Assembly: GCA_024644745.1 (NCBI GenBank)
Contig: JAHEHF010000001.1
Span: forward strand, 40,164 to 104,163
Direction: 5' to 3'
DNA: 64,000 nt
From: Flavobacteriaceae bacterium
GTDB lineage: Bacteria; Bacteroidota; Bacteroidia; Flavobacteriales; Flavobacteriaceae
The position numbers and the translations under genes are program-made. Below the pieces are notes generated by a model. That model made no database searches and was not told the DNA's origin. It worked only from the letters and a program-made list of their open reading frames with translations. Below, piece after piece: positions 19,155-29,291 of this stretch. Every line of letters starts with the position of its first letter. The first letter of the stretch is position 1.

Positions 19155-20060
19155 ATGAAAGCATTGTTCATTATTCTGTCGTTTTTTATAGGCCTGACTT
19201 TGAGTTGTGGTTCATCAAATGTCATTACCGTAGAACAAAATCCACATGCCAAGGCCCATCAGGATATGCATATGGAATACAAAAAAGAAATTCTTAAAAA
19301 AGAGGCTGAGGGTCAAATCGATACCTTCGACAAGGAATCTTATGTGAAAATCAACGAATCGGACCATCCTAAGGCCAAATATGTCAATGGAAAATGGCAA
19401 CAAGGTATCCGTTTCATTGCTATGGGCAAGGAGCCGTCGTGGTGGTTTGAACTGGATAAGGACAAATCATTTCGCTTTAAATCAGATACAGAACATTCAT
19501 TGAACTCAGATGGCATGACGCGTCTGACGGACCTTCAGCCCAATATAATTACCTACCTGGCTTCTGCCCCGCAGGGAGACCTGTTGCTAAGATTGACCGA
19601 AGAAAAATGCACCAATGGACTAACTGATTTTCCTTTCGCATTCAAGGTATCAGCCGAATTAAAATTAGAAGGGAATTTGGTCGCAGAGACCTATATGGGA
19701 TGTGGCGATTTTATTCCTGACCCAAGGCTGAACGGCAAATGGCAGATCATAAAGGCCGATACCCTTTTACTACATAGTGATCAGTTTGAAAACAGGGTCC
19801 CTGAACTTAATTTTGATGTATATGAGGGCCTGGTTTCTGGTAATGACGGCTGCAATAGTTTTAGAGGCAGTTTGAGTTCAAGAGATCAGGAGATCTTCTT
19901 TGGAATGATGGCAGGAACACTTATGGCCTGTCCGCATATGGATTTGAGCTCAGTTATCACCGCTTCTTTTATGAATAAAAAATTGAATTACAAGTTCAAA
20001 AAAGATCTTGTTCTGAGCGAGGGCAAAAAAGAAGTTCTGGTCCTCAGAAGATTAGAATAA
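19155..20060 (+). CDS. Lipoprotein with COG3650-like and META domains
   Basis: Lipobox-like GLTLSCGSS; FIAMGKEPSWWFELDKDKSFRF; C-terminal META signature GNDGCNSFRGSL...GTLMACPHM. Confidence 0.85.
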   Translation: MKALFIILSFFIGLTLSCGSSNVITVEQNPHAKAHQDMHMEYKKEILKKEAEGQIDTFDKESYVKINESDHPKAKYVNGKWQQGIRFIAMGKEPSWWFELDKDKSFRFKSDTEHSLNSDGMTRLTDLQPNIITYLASAPQGDLLLRLTEEKCTNGLTDFPFAFKVSAELKLEGNLVAETYMGCGDFIPDPRLNGKWQIIKADTLLLHSDQFENRVPELNFDVYEGLVSGNDGCNSFRGSLSSRDQEIFFGMMAGTLMACPHMDLSSVITASFMNKKLNYKFKKDLVLSEGKKEVLVLRRLE

Positions 20061-20137
20061 TGCTTTAAATATTGTCATCTTAAATCAATTATTTCTATAT
20101 TTACGACTGTTATCGCTTCAGGCCAAGACCATAAAAA

Positions 20138-21223
20138 ATGAATTCAAATGTTATCGCGAATGGAATCTTAAGGGCGCTCGCTATTGTGTCGGGAATCGCG
20201 TTACTTCTTTTTTTACTGTACAAAATACAAAGTGTCATCATTTATCTGATTATTGCCACAATATTGTCATTGATCGCAAGACCGATACTTGGATTTATGA
20301 CAGAGAAACTCAAGTTTCCCAATATTTTTGCAACGGTTCTTACCATGTGCCTGTTTCTGCTGACCATCATGGGGATCATTTCAATGTTCATCCCCCTGAT
20401 CAAAGAACAGGGACACAATATTTCATTACTGAACACCAACGAACTCAGAAGCAGGATTGTCAACCTCTTTCATGAAATTGACGTTTACTTTTCGGCCAGG
20501 CGCATCAACATTTTCAGGGAATTGAAAAATATAGACCTGACTTCAAATATTGCTTCGATCCCTAGTTTGCTGAATTCGTTAATGGGCGTTGTCGGCACCT
20601 TCAGCATGGGCTTGTTCTCTGTTCTGTTTATCACCTTCTTTTTTTTAAAGGACAAAAACCTGCTGCTCAACTTTTTCATTCTGGTGACCCCCCACCGAAA
20701 TGAGCACAAGATGTTAAACTCTTTGAAAAAGATCAATGACCTGCTCTCAAGATATTTTATAGGACTGATCATTCAGATCTCGATTCTATTCACCATTTAT
20801 TCGGTTACCCTGTTGATCTTTAACATTAAAAGCGCTGTAGTGATCGCATTTCTTTGCGCCCTGTTGAATCTGATTCCCTATTTAGGACCTTTGATCGGAG
20901 GTGTGCTCATGTTGTTGCTGACAATGACCAGCAGCTTGGAATACGATTTTCAGACCCATATTCTACCCGTAACCATTTATGTTTTGTTAGGCTACATCAT
21001 AGCTCAACTGATTGACAATTTCTTCAGCCAGCCCGTCATATTCTCAAAAAGCGTGAAATCTCATCCTCTTGAAATATTTTTGGTTATTGTCATCGGAGGA
21101 TTGCTCTTCGGTATTACGGGCATGATTTTCGCCGTACCCCTTTACACTGTAATCAAGGTGATCCTGAAAGAATTCCTTTCGGAAAATCCTATTGTGAAAT
21201 CCATGACCAAGGGATTCGATTAG
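20138..21223 (+). CDS. AI-2E family transporter / PerM-like permease
   Basis: Multiple TM helices; NLIPYLGPLIGG, DNFFSQPVIFSKSVKSHPLEIFLVIVIGG, GMIFAVPLYTVIKVIL. Confidence 0.92.
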   Translation: MNSNVIANGILRALAIVSGIALLLFLLYKIQSVIIYLIIATILSLIARPILGFMTEKLKFPNIFATVLTMCLFLLTIMGIISMFIPLIKEQGHNISLLNTNELRSRIVNLFHEIDVYFSARRINIFRELKNIDLTSNIASIPSLLNSLMGVVGTFSMGLFSVLFITFFFLKDKNLLLNFFILVTPHRNEHKMLNSLKKINDLLSRYFIGLIIQISILFTIYSVTLLIFNIKSAVVIAFLCALLNLIPYLGPLIGGVLMLLLTMTSSLEYDFQTHILPVTIYVLLGYIIAQLIDNFFSQPVIFSKSVKSHPLEIFLVIVIGGLLFGITGMIFAVPLYTVIKVILKEFLSENPIVKSMTKGFD

Positions 21224-21224
21224 T

Positions 21225-22400
21225 TTGAATAAAGATTTGTTACATAAAGATGTGCAATACTTTATTGATCACAATTTAAAAACAGACATTCCTGCATTGA
21301 TTTTAAAGGGTTCTCCATTTAAGAAATTGTCAATTCGTGAACTTGCCGAACAAATCATATCCAAATCAAAGTGCCGGAACAAACTGCCCACCTGGTTCGA
21401 TTCCAAAGGAATTTATTATCCTAAACCTGTAAGCATTGAGCAAGCGTCTTCAGAAATTACAGCTCAATACAAGGCTGATCTGATCACAGGAAAGGTACTG
21501 GTAGATGTTACGGGAGGATTTGGCGTTGACAGCTATTTCTTTTCAAAAAAAATGAAACGCATCATTCACTGTGAAATTGATCCTGAGCTCTCAGACATCT
21601 CGGCGCATAATTTTCAGTTCCTTGGGGCAGATAATATCACCTGTGTGAATGAGGATGGGATGGAATTTCTAAAAACTTCATCTGACATAATTGACTGGAT
21701 TTATGCGGATCCGTCAAGAAGAAATGACCATAAAGGAAAAGTCTTTTTACTCGAAGATTGTATCCCTGATGTTCCTGGAAATCTCGATTTATTACTTGGC
21801 AGATCCAATCATATACTCCTCAAACTATCTCCTGTTTTAGACATAAAGGCAGCTATAGAAAATCTGAAATTTGTGAAAGAGATCCATGTGATTGCTATAA
21901 GTAACGAAGTAAAAGAGCTGCTGATAAGCATCGAAAAAAATAATACAGAACAAATATTGATCAAAACCGTAAATTTTAAAAAAGACGGGCAGGACCATTT
22001 TGAATCCGTATTCGGACCTGTTGAGACACCTCCAATTTCATTGCCTCAAAAGTACCTTTATGAACCCAATTCTGCCATTTTAAAAGCGGGACTTTTTAAT
22101 CAAGTATCAAAACAGTTAAACGTACCTAAACTTCATAATAATAGTCATTTATACACTTCCGAAAAGTTAATTGAATTTCCGGGGAGGTCCTTTCTCATCG
22201 AAGGAGTCTATAAATACAGCCTGAAGGAAATCAAAAAGAAACTGTCACTGAAAAAGGCAAATATAAGCACCCGGAATTTTAAGGAATCAGTTGCTCATAT
22301 ACGCAAGAGAACCGGAATAAAAGAAGGCGGAAAAGACTACCTGCTCTTCACAACAAATGCTCAGAACAGGGCCATTGTTATACATTGTACAAAAGTTTAA
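21225..22400 (+). CDS. Class I SAM-dependent methyltransferase, THUMP-like domain (TTG start)
   Basis: LVDVTGGFGVDSYFFSKKMKRIIHCEIDPELS, DWIYADPSRRNDHKGKVFLLEDCIP. Confidence 0.82.
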   Translation: MNKDLLHKDVQYFIDHNLKTDIPALILKGSPFKKLSIRELAEQIISKSKCRNKLPTWFDSKGIYYPKPVSIEQASSEITAQYKADLITGKVLVDVTGGFGVDSYFFSKKMKRIIHCEIDPELSDISAHNFQFLGADNITCVNEDGMEFLKTSSDIIDWIYADPSRRNDHKGKVFLLEDCIPDVPGNLDLLLGRSNHILLKLSPVLDIKAAIENLKFVKEIHVIAISNEVKELLISIEKNNTEQILIKTVNFKKDGQDHFESVFGPVETPPISLPQKYLYEPNSAILKAGLFNQVSKQLNVPKLHNNSHLYTSEKLIEFPGRSFLIEGVYKYSLKEIKKKLSLKKANISTRNFKESVAHIRKRTGIKEGGKDYLLFTTNAQNRAIVIHCTKV

Positions 22401-22465
22401 GCGTCTCCTGCTCCAAGTACCCGAATATTTATTATTTTTAATTCCATAATATTCAAAGCAAGCCC

Positions 22466-24100
22466 ATGGCCAATAAAAACATTCGATCTCTATCTTCTCG
22501 AAAGGGACTCGACGATAATTTATTTGAAAGAATTGCAGATTTATCTGGTAAAAATGCGAATGAAGAGGATTTTCATGAATTGTCAAGGCAATTTATGATT
22601 GACGATTCAGTGGTCTTTGGCACTGCTTCTTTTTATGATTTTATAAAACCGGAAGGCAGGTCTAAAAAAATAAGGGTATGCAATGGTACTGCCTGTATGG
22701 TGGCGCAGTCACAGGATCACACAAGAGATATGATCTCAGGGCATTTTTCATCCGACGAAATCGGTCATGTGGCCTGCGTGGGAAGATGTCATTCGAACGG
22801 AGCGATCATGTTTGAGGATAAAACCTACTCCATTCATTCTGAAAATGAATTGATAGACGTACTTTCGGATGCTGCGAATCCTGAATTATATGAAAACAAA
22901 TACAGCATCGGCTGCAACACGACTCCAATTCTTACTTCAGCAATCAAGGACATAAAAACTTTCTTTGGGCTTGCCAATCAATTTAGAGCTAAGAAAGAGC
23001 AGCTCATACAGGAGCTAAAGAGCTCAAATTTAAGAGGGCGCGGCGGAGCAGGCTTTCCCTTTTGGTTCAAGCTCGATGCCGTTGCAAAAGAAAAGAATGG
23101 ACAAAAATACATTGTTTGCAATGCCGATGAAGGGGATCCCGGGGCCTACAGTGACATGTACCTGATGGAACACCAACCTTTTAAAGTTTTATTCGGAATG
23201 TATGTTTCAGGGATTTGTACGGGTGCCGATACAGGGGTATTGTACATCAGAGGAGAATATCCCGATTCTGTAAGGTCTGTTCAAAGGGCCATTGAATTTT
23301 TGAACGAAAACGAATTGCTCTCACAATTCAAATTTAAGATCATCAAAGGACAGGGAAGCTATGTTTGTGGAGAAGAAACGGCCTTGCTCAACTCTATTGA
23401 AGGACTTCGGCCCGAAGTCAGGGTCAGACCTCCCTATCCGGCCCAGTACGGACTGTTCGGAAAACCTACCGTTTTGAGCAATGTAGAGACCTTTGCCAAT
23501 ATTCACTGGATTCTTGATCAGGGTGGCAAGGCTTTTGCCGAACTGGGAACGCCTCAGTCAACAGGAACCAAACTGGTATCACTTGACAGTTTTTTTAATC
23601 GACCCGGAATTTATGAAATAGAAATGGGGACCCCGCTCTCTGAAGTTTTCGAAAAATACGGAAAAGGAAACTCCACTGAAATAAAAGCATTTCAGATCGG
23701 AGGGCCCCTGGGCGGAATCGTGCCCCTTGAAAAAATAAAGGAATTGCATCTGGACTTCGAATCCTTGCAAGCTGGTGGTTTTTTACTGGGCCATGCCAGT
23801 GTGGTATCCATACCGAGCTCCTTTCCGATGATTCGCTTTCTCGAACACCTTCTTGAGTTTACAGCCGAAGAGAGCTGTGGTAAATGCTATCCTTGCCGCA
23901 TAGGATCTTACCGGGGCTTTGAATTGTTGCAAAAAGCGCAGAATGAATCCTACAAAATAGATCCTCAATTATTCAAGGACCTCATTGAAACCCTGGAAAC
24001 AGGATCCTTATGTGCTTTGGGCGGAGGCGTGCCCTTGCCCTTAAAAAATGCCCTCCAATATTTTGACAAGGAACTTAATGTTTATTTTCAACACCAATAA
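22466..24100 (+). CDS. NAD-dependent formate dehydrogenase beta-type subunit (NuoE-NuoF-like)
   Basis: N-terminal thioredoxin-like 2Fe-2S (CNGTACMVA...CVGRCHSNG), LRGRGGAGFPFWFKLD, CNADEGDPGAYSDMYLME, ESCGKCYPCRIGS. Confidence 0.9.
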   Translation: MANKNIRSLSSRKGLDDNLFERIADLSGKNANEEDFHELSRQFMIDDSVVFGTASFYDFIKPEGRSKKIRVCNGTACMVAQSQDHTRDMISGHFSSDEIGHVACVGRCHSNGAIMFEDKTYSIHSENELIDVLSDAANPELYENKYSIGCNTTPILTSAIKDIKTFFGLANQFRAKKEQLIQELKSSNLRGRGGAGFPFWFKLDAVAKEKNGQKYIVCNADEGDPGAYSDMYLMEHQPFKVLFGMYVSGICTGADTGVLYIRGEYPDSVRSVQRAIEFLNENELLSQFKFKIIKGQGSYVCGEETALLNSIEGLRPEVRVRPPYPAQYGLFGKPTVLSNVETFANIHWILDQGGKAFAELGTPQSTGTKLVSLDSFFNRPGIYEIEMGTPLSEVFEKYGKGNSTEIKAFQIGGPLGGIVPLEKIKELHLDFESLQAGGFLLGHASVVSIPSSFPMIRFLEHLLEFTAEESCGKCYPCRIGSYRGFELLQKAQNESYKIDPQLFKDLIETLETGSLCALGGGVPLPLKNALQYFDKELNVYFQHQ

Positions 24101-24107
24101 CGAGAAC

Positions 24108-26819
24108 ATGAGAGTATATTTAAATGATATTGCCCATGTGGCCAAAGACAATGAGACGATTCTCGAATTTGTTCGACGCGTTGAGAAGGAAAACTCCATT
24201 CCTACGATGTGTCAGGATGACCGGCTGGACAACTTTGGTTCATGCAGGGTTTGCTCGGTTGAAGTAGCCAGAACTAAAGGGGGAGCATCAAAAGTCATGG
24301 CTTCGTGCCATACCCCTGTTTTTGAAGATGCTCATATTTATCACCAGACCGACAGGATCAAACGCCTGAGAAAGAATATTGTTGAATTGATCCTGACAGA
24401 TTATCCTTCAGACAAGGTGTTTCCGGATCAAGGCAAAAAGCCAACAGAATTTCAAAAAACCATTGCCGAGATCGGCATTCCGAATATCAGATATCCAAAA
24501 GGTAAAAACTCCCTTTCGGTTAAAAAAGACAGTTCGCATCCTTATATCAAATCGGACCTGTCACAATGCATCAACTGCTACAGATGTGTGAGGGCCTGTG
24601 AAGAAATTCAGGGAGAGATGGTATTGGGAATGAGCGGTAGGGGTTTTGCTACACAAATCATAAAAGGATTTGACACAAATTTTGATCTATCAGCCTGTGT
24701 CTCATGCGGGGCCTGCGTTCAAACCTGCCCTACTGAGGCTTTGACCGACAAATTTGAAACCAAAACACTGTTACCAGACGAAGTTACAAGAACAACCTGC
24801 ACCTATTGCGGAGTTGGGTGCCAGCTCGATGTTTCTGTGATCAATGGAAAAATCAAAGGTATACAGGCACCGGATACAGCCGAAGTGAATCATGGTCATA
24901 CTTGCTTAAAAGGCAGGTTCGCCTTCCAGTTCTATAACCACCCTGATCGCCTTACGGATCCGCTCATTAAAAAAAATGACAAATTTGAAGTGGTGAGCTG
25001 GGAAGAAGCCTATGAGTTTATGGCCGAAAAATTGCTGAAGGTAAAAAAGGATTATGGTGCCGACGCCATTGGCTGCATCTCATCCTCGAGGGCAACCAAT
25101 GAAGAAAATTATCTCATGCAAAAGATGACTCGCGTGGCCTTGAACACAAATAACATTGACGGTTGTGCGCGTGTCTGTCATGCACCAACGGCCTTTGGAA
25201 TGCAAAAAGCATTTGGAACAGGAGCCGCAACAAATTCGATCATTGACCTGGAGGAAACGGACTGTATATTCCTTTTTGGAGCCAATCCCACCGAAGCACA
25301 TCCAGTGACAGGGGCGAGAATCAAGCAACTGTTTATGCAGGGAATCACCAGTATCGTTGTTGATCCGGTACAGACAACTCTTGCCAAGCTTGCTCAATTT
25401 CACTTGCAACTCAGACCTGGAACCAATGTGGCCCTGCTCAATATGATGGCGCATTATATCATTAAGGAAGGCTTGGTAAAAGAGGACTTCATCAGCAAAT
25501 TCACCGAACAATATGAAGCCTTTAAAGCGCATGTTCTTTCTTTAGACATGGAAGAACTGGAAGTCCTCACCGGTGTGTCCAAAGAATTGGTGAAAGCTGC
25601 CGCGCTGGCTTATGCCAGAGCAGATCATGCCATGGAATTTCACGGGCTGGGTGTTACGGAACATTTTCAGGGCAGTAAAACCGTAATGCTCTTGTCAAAT
25701 ATAGCCATGATGACCGGAAACATAGGCCGGTCAGGTGTCGGACTGAATCCCTTGAGAGGGCAAAACAATGTTCAGGGTGCGGCTGATATGGGTGTGCAAC
25801 CCCATCAGGGTGCAGGCTATATGGATGTAAACGACTTGGCAAATCAAGCGTATTATGCAGATAAATATGGCATTCCTCACATGCCCGAAAAGGAAGGTTT
25901 AAAAATTCCCGAAATGCTTGACGCTGCCATTCGTGGTAAGTTCAAGGCACTTTGGATCATGGGTGAAGATACCCTGATGACGGATCCCAATACCTTACAC
26001 ATCAGGAAGGCCATGGAACAGCTGGACATTATGATCGTGCAGGAACTCTTCATGTCAGCTACGGCCGAAATGGCGGATGTGGTATTGCCCGCCTGCTCCT
26101 ATTTTGAAAAGAACGGAACCTTTACCAACGGTGAAAGACGCGTTCAAAGAGTCAATCAGGTTGTTGACCCGATCGGAAACTGCAAATCTGACGGGCAGAT
26201 TATCATTGATATGATGTACAGACTTGGCTATGCCCAGCCAACAGGCAGGACATATGATGCCGAAAAAATCCTTGAAGAAATTGCCGATGTGATCCCCTTT
26301 ATGAAAGGAATTTCCTGGGAAAGATTGGGTCAAAACGGTTTACAGTGGCCGGTTCTGGAAGATGGCACTGACACAAAGATTCTCCACAAAGACGGAAATT
26401 TCAAAAAAGGAAAAGGAGTCTTTCACCACTTTGATTTTGAGGAAACCCCAGAACTGGTTGAACACAGAAAAAAATATCCTTTTATTTTGACCACTGCAAG
26501 ACAGCTGGAACATTACAATGCGGGAACCATGACCCGAAGAACGGACAATCAGGAAATTTCTCCTATGGATTATCTCGAGATCAACCCTCTTGACGCAGCT
26601 GAAAAGCAGATTGGCGCAAATGATACCGTAAGGATTTTTTCTGATCGTGGCAGTGTGAATATTCCTGTAAAACTCACCTATCTCGTAAAACCTGGAGTTG
26701 TCAGAACAACATTTCACCAGCCTGAAGTATTTATCAATATGATCACGGGTAATGTGGGTGATGAATATACCCTGACTCCTGAATATAAAGTTGTTGCGGT
26801 TGATTTTGAGAAAATTTAA
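24108..26819 (+). CDS. fdhF: Formate dehydrogenase alpha subunit (molybdopterin oxidoreductase, Cys-dependent)
   Basis: N-terminal 2Fe-2S and 4Fe-4S domains, CTYCGVGCQLDVS, CARVCHAPTAFGM active-site region with Cys. Start taken as ATG 24108, just after the upstream stop (ORF-track start lies inside the upstream gene). Confidence 0.93.
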   Translation: MRVYLNDIAHVAKDNETILEFVRRVEKENSIPTMCQDDRLDNFGSCRVCSVEVARTKGGASKVMASCHTPVFEDAHIYHQTDRIKRLRKNIVELILTDYPSDKVFPDQGKKPTEFQKTIAEIGIPNIRYPKGKNSLSVKKDSSHPYIKSDLSQCINCYRCVRACEEIQGEMVLGMSGRGFATQIIKGFDTNFDLSACVSCGACVQTCPTEALTDKFETKTLLPDEVTRTTCTYCGVGCQLDVSVINGKIKGIQAPDTAEVNHGHTCLKGRFAFQFYNHPDRLTDPLIKKNDKFEVVSWEEAYEFMAEKLLKVKKDYGADAIGCISSSRATNEENYLMQKMTRVALNTNNIDGCARVCHAPTAFGMQKAFGTGAATNSIIDLEETDCIFLFGANPTEAHPVTGARIKQLFMQGITSIVVDPVQTTLAKLAQFHLQLRPGTNVALLNMMAHYIIKEGLVKEDFISKFTEQYEAFKAHVLSLDMEELEVLTGVSKELVKAAALAYARADHAMEFHGLGVTEHFQGSKTVMLLSNIAMMTGNIGRSGVGLNPLRGQNNVQGAADMGVQPHQGAGYMDVNDLANQAYYADKYGIPHMPEKEGLKIPEMLDAAIRGKFKALWIMGEDTLMTDPNTLHIRKAMEQLDIMIVQELFMSATAEMADVVLPACSYFEKNGTFTNGERRVQRVNQVVDPIGNCKSDGQIIIDMMYRLGYAQPTGRTYDAEKILEEIADVIPFMKGISWERLGQNGLQWPVLEDGTDTKILHKDGNFKKGKGVFHHFDFEETPELVEHRKKYPFILTTARQLEHYNAGTMTRRTDNQEISPMDYLEINPLDAAEKQIGANDTVRIFSDRGSVNIPVKLTYLVKPGVVRTTFHQPEVFINMITGNVGDEYTLTPEYKVVAVDFEKI

Positions 26820-26874
26820 TCCAACACTTCTTCCGGGCAAAAAAGTTTTGCAGCGATGAATTCAGTCGCAAAAA

Positions 26875-27636
26875 TTAAACGTCCAGAACAAGTCCGTCAT
26901 GGGCAAGAAAAACATTAGGAGGTAACATCTTAGACACCTTGCGATGAAAACCCAATCTGTGGCTGATATGAGTAAGATAAGCCTTTTTAGGCCTTATTCT
27001 TTCTATAAATTCAAGTGCTTCCTCTAAATTAAAATGAGTGAGATGCGGTTCAATTCTCAAAGCATTTACAATGAGTACATCCAGATTTTTCAATTTGTCC
27101 ATTTCAGTATCCCTTATTGTTTTTGCGTCAGTAATATAAGCCAAGCGATCAATGCGGAACCCCAATATTTTTAAATTACCGTGCATCACCTCAATGGGTA
27201 TAATTTCTTTTCCCTGTAGTTCAAAAGGATCATCATCTATTTCGTTAAGCGTCACCTTAGGCGCACCCGCGTACCTGTTTTCAGTGGTGAAAATATATTG
27301 AAATCGTTCCCTCAGATTTTGTGCCACGATCTTGTCACAATAAAAATCAAGCGCACCGAATCGCTGAGAATAAGGTCTTACATCATCCAATCCTGCTGTG
27401 TGGTCCGCATGATAATGCGTAAACAAGATTCCATCAAGACGATCGGTTCCATAAGAAAGCATCTGCTGTCTAAAATCTGGACCGCAATCGATAACATAGC
27501 TGCAATCTGCCCATTCCAACAAAACGGAAGACCGCAATCTTTTGTCTTTTGGATCTACTGACAAACAAACTGGATGACTTGATCCGATCACCGGAATACC
27601 TTGAGAAGTTCCCGTTCCCAAAAAGGTAATTTTCAT
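26875..27636 (-). CDS. MBL-fold metallo-hydrolase (PhnP-like)
   Basis: MKITFLGTGTSQGIPVIGS, FTHYHADHTAGLDDVRPY, THFNLEEAL. Confidence 0.9.
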   Translation of the reverse strand: MKITFLGTGTSQGIPVIGSSHPVCLSVDPKDKRLRSSVLLEWADCSYVIDCGPDFRQQMLSYGTDRLDGILFTHYHADHTAGLDDVRPYSQRFGALDFYCDKIVAQNLRERFQYIFTTENRYAGAPKVTLNEIDDDPFELQGKEIIPIEVMHGNLKILGFRIDRLAYITDAKTIRDTEMDKLKNLDVLIVNALRIEPHLTHFNLEEALEFIERIRPKKAYLTHISHRLGFHRKVSKMLPPNVFLAHDGLVLDV

Positions 27637-27870
27637 AAAAATATTTTCCTGCTAAATTAACATTTAATCCACTTAATTCTCATCGTAACAAGCACAATTA
27701 TAAAAAAAATGTAAACATTGTTTCATTTTGATTCAACTTTGTAAAATTCAGAAAACATGTGACTTAGGGATTATATAATTAATTTTTGTTTACTTTGTTA
27801 CAAAGTGATTTAAATCAGTATTTAAGCATTTTATTAATTTTAAATTTAACGTCAAATCAAAAAATTAGGA

Positions 27871-28971
27871 ATGAAAATAGGAATACTAAAGGAAACTGCA
27901 AAAGGTGAAAAACGGGTTTCCATAACTCCAAAAATTGCCAAGCAATTAATAGATAACGGATTTGAAGTTATTGTCGAAGAGGATGCAGGGTCTTCTTCTA
28001 AATTTAAAAATTCGGATTACAGGGAAATAGGAGCCTTAGTTGAGAAAAGAGGCGCGGTTTACAAAGAAAGTGACGTACTGGTCAAGATCAACCCTTTTGA
28101 TGAAGACGGTTTAAAATTGATCGACAGCCATCACATTCTGATTTGCCAGCTATTTCATAAATCCCATCCTGATATTGTTAAAGAAATTGCTGACAAGGGA
28201 GCCACCATTTTTTCCATGGATGCACTCCCCAGAATATCAAGGGCCCAGGATATGGATGTCCTGAGCTCTCAGAGTAACCTTGCAGGTTATAAGGCCGTAA
28301 TCAAAGGAGCCTACGAAATGACCAAGATCTTTCCATTGATGATGACAGCAGCCGGAACCATAACTCCTTCCAGGGTTTTGATCTACGGGGTTGGGGTCGC
28401 CGGGTTGCAGGCCATTGCAACAGCAAAACGATTGGGAGCAATTGTCGAAGCCACAGATATCAGGCTTGAAACAAAAGAACAGGCTGAATCACTCGGTGCA
28501 AAATTCATTACTGTGGAAGGAAACGGTGAGGACAGTGACAAAGGTTATGCCAAAGCTGCTTCTGACGAATATGCCAAAAAGCAAAAGGAAGCCGTTAACA
28601 ACTCTTTGTTCAAAGCGGATCTGGTGATTACAACAGCAATGGTTCCGGGTAGAAAATCACCCATTCTTATTACCGAGGAGCAAGTAAAACAGATGAAGAA
28701 CGGTGCCGTCATCATTGATCTTGCAGCTGCCCAGGGAGGAAATTGCGAATTGAGCAAATTGAACAAGCCGGTTATCAAAAATGGTGTGAAAATTTTCGGG
28801 ACCACCATCGCCCCTGAAAGTGTTTCTACCAATGCCAGCGATCTTTATGCAAAAAACATGTATAATTTCATTATTTTTCTGACAGAAAACAATGAATTTA
28901 AATTTGACCTTGAAGATGAAATAACAGATGAAACCCTTATTGTCAAACAAGGTGTCATCAGAAAAACCTAA
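27871..28971 (+). CDS. pntAa: NAD(P) transhydrogenase subunit alpha part 1
   Basis: MKIGILKETAKGEKRVSITPKIAKQL, YGVGVAGLQAIATAKRLGAIVEATDIR, VITTAMVPGRKSPILI. Confidence 0.95.
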   Translation: MKIGILKETAKGEKRVSITPKIAKQLIDNGFEVIVEEDAGSSSKFKNSDYREIGALVEKRGAVYKESDVLVKINPFDEDGLKLIDSHHILICQLFHKSHPDIVKEIADKGATIFSMDALPRISRAQDMDVLSSQSNLAGYKAVIKGAYEMTKIFPLMMTAAGTITPSRVLIYGVGVAGLQAIATAKRLGAIVEATDIRLETKEQAESLGAKFITVEGNGEDSDKGYAKAASDEYAKKQKEAVNNSLFKADLVITTAMVPGRKSPILITEEQVKQMKNGAVIIDLAAAQGGNCELSKLNKPVIKNGVKIFGTTIAPESVSTNASDLYAKNMYNFIIFLTENNEFKFDLEDEITDETLIVKQGVIRKT

Positions 28972-28982
28972 ATTAAATTAAC

Positions 28983-29291
28983 ATGAATGGATTGATAGAA
29001 TTAATTAGTGAAAACCTGCAGTTGATCTATATTGTCATATTGATGATTTTTGTGGGTGTAGAAGTCATTGGTCACGTCCCTGCTGTTTTGCATACGCCAT
29101 TAATGTCTGGTGCCAATGCCATCCACGGGGTGGTGATCATCGGAGCAATTTTGGTCATGCTGGGCGCGGATCCCGATAATATTCTCGCACTGTCACTTGG
29201 CTTTGTTGCGGTCTTACTGGGTACTTTAAATGTGGTTGGCGGCTTTGTTGTCACCGACCGTATGTTAGAAATGTTTAAAAAGAAAAAGTAA
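28983..29291 (+). CDS. pntAb: NAD(P) transhydrogenase subunit alpha part 2 (membrane)
   Basis: 102 aa membrane protein: HTPLMSGANAIHGVVIIGA, LNVVGGFVVTDRMLEMF. Confidence 0.95.
   Translation: MNGLIELISENLQLIYIVILMIFVGVEVIGHVPAVLHTPLMSGANAIHGVVIIGAILVMLGADPDNILALSLGFVAVLLGTLNVVGGFVVTDRMLEMFKKKK

Noticed and set aside
25080-25532. 150-aa minus-strand ORF
   Set aside because: Antisense to the formate dehydrogenase alpha gene.
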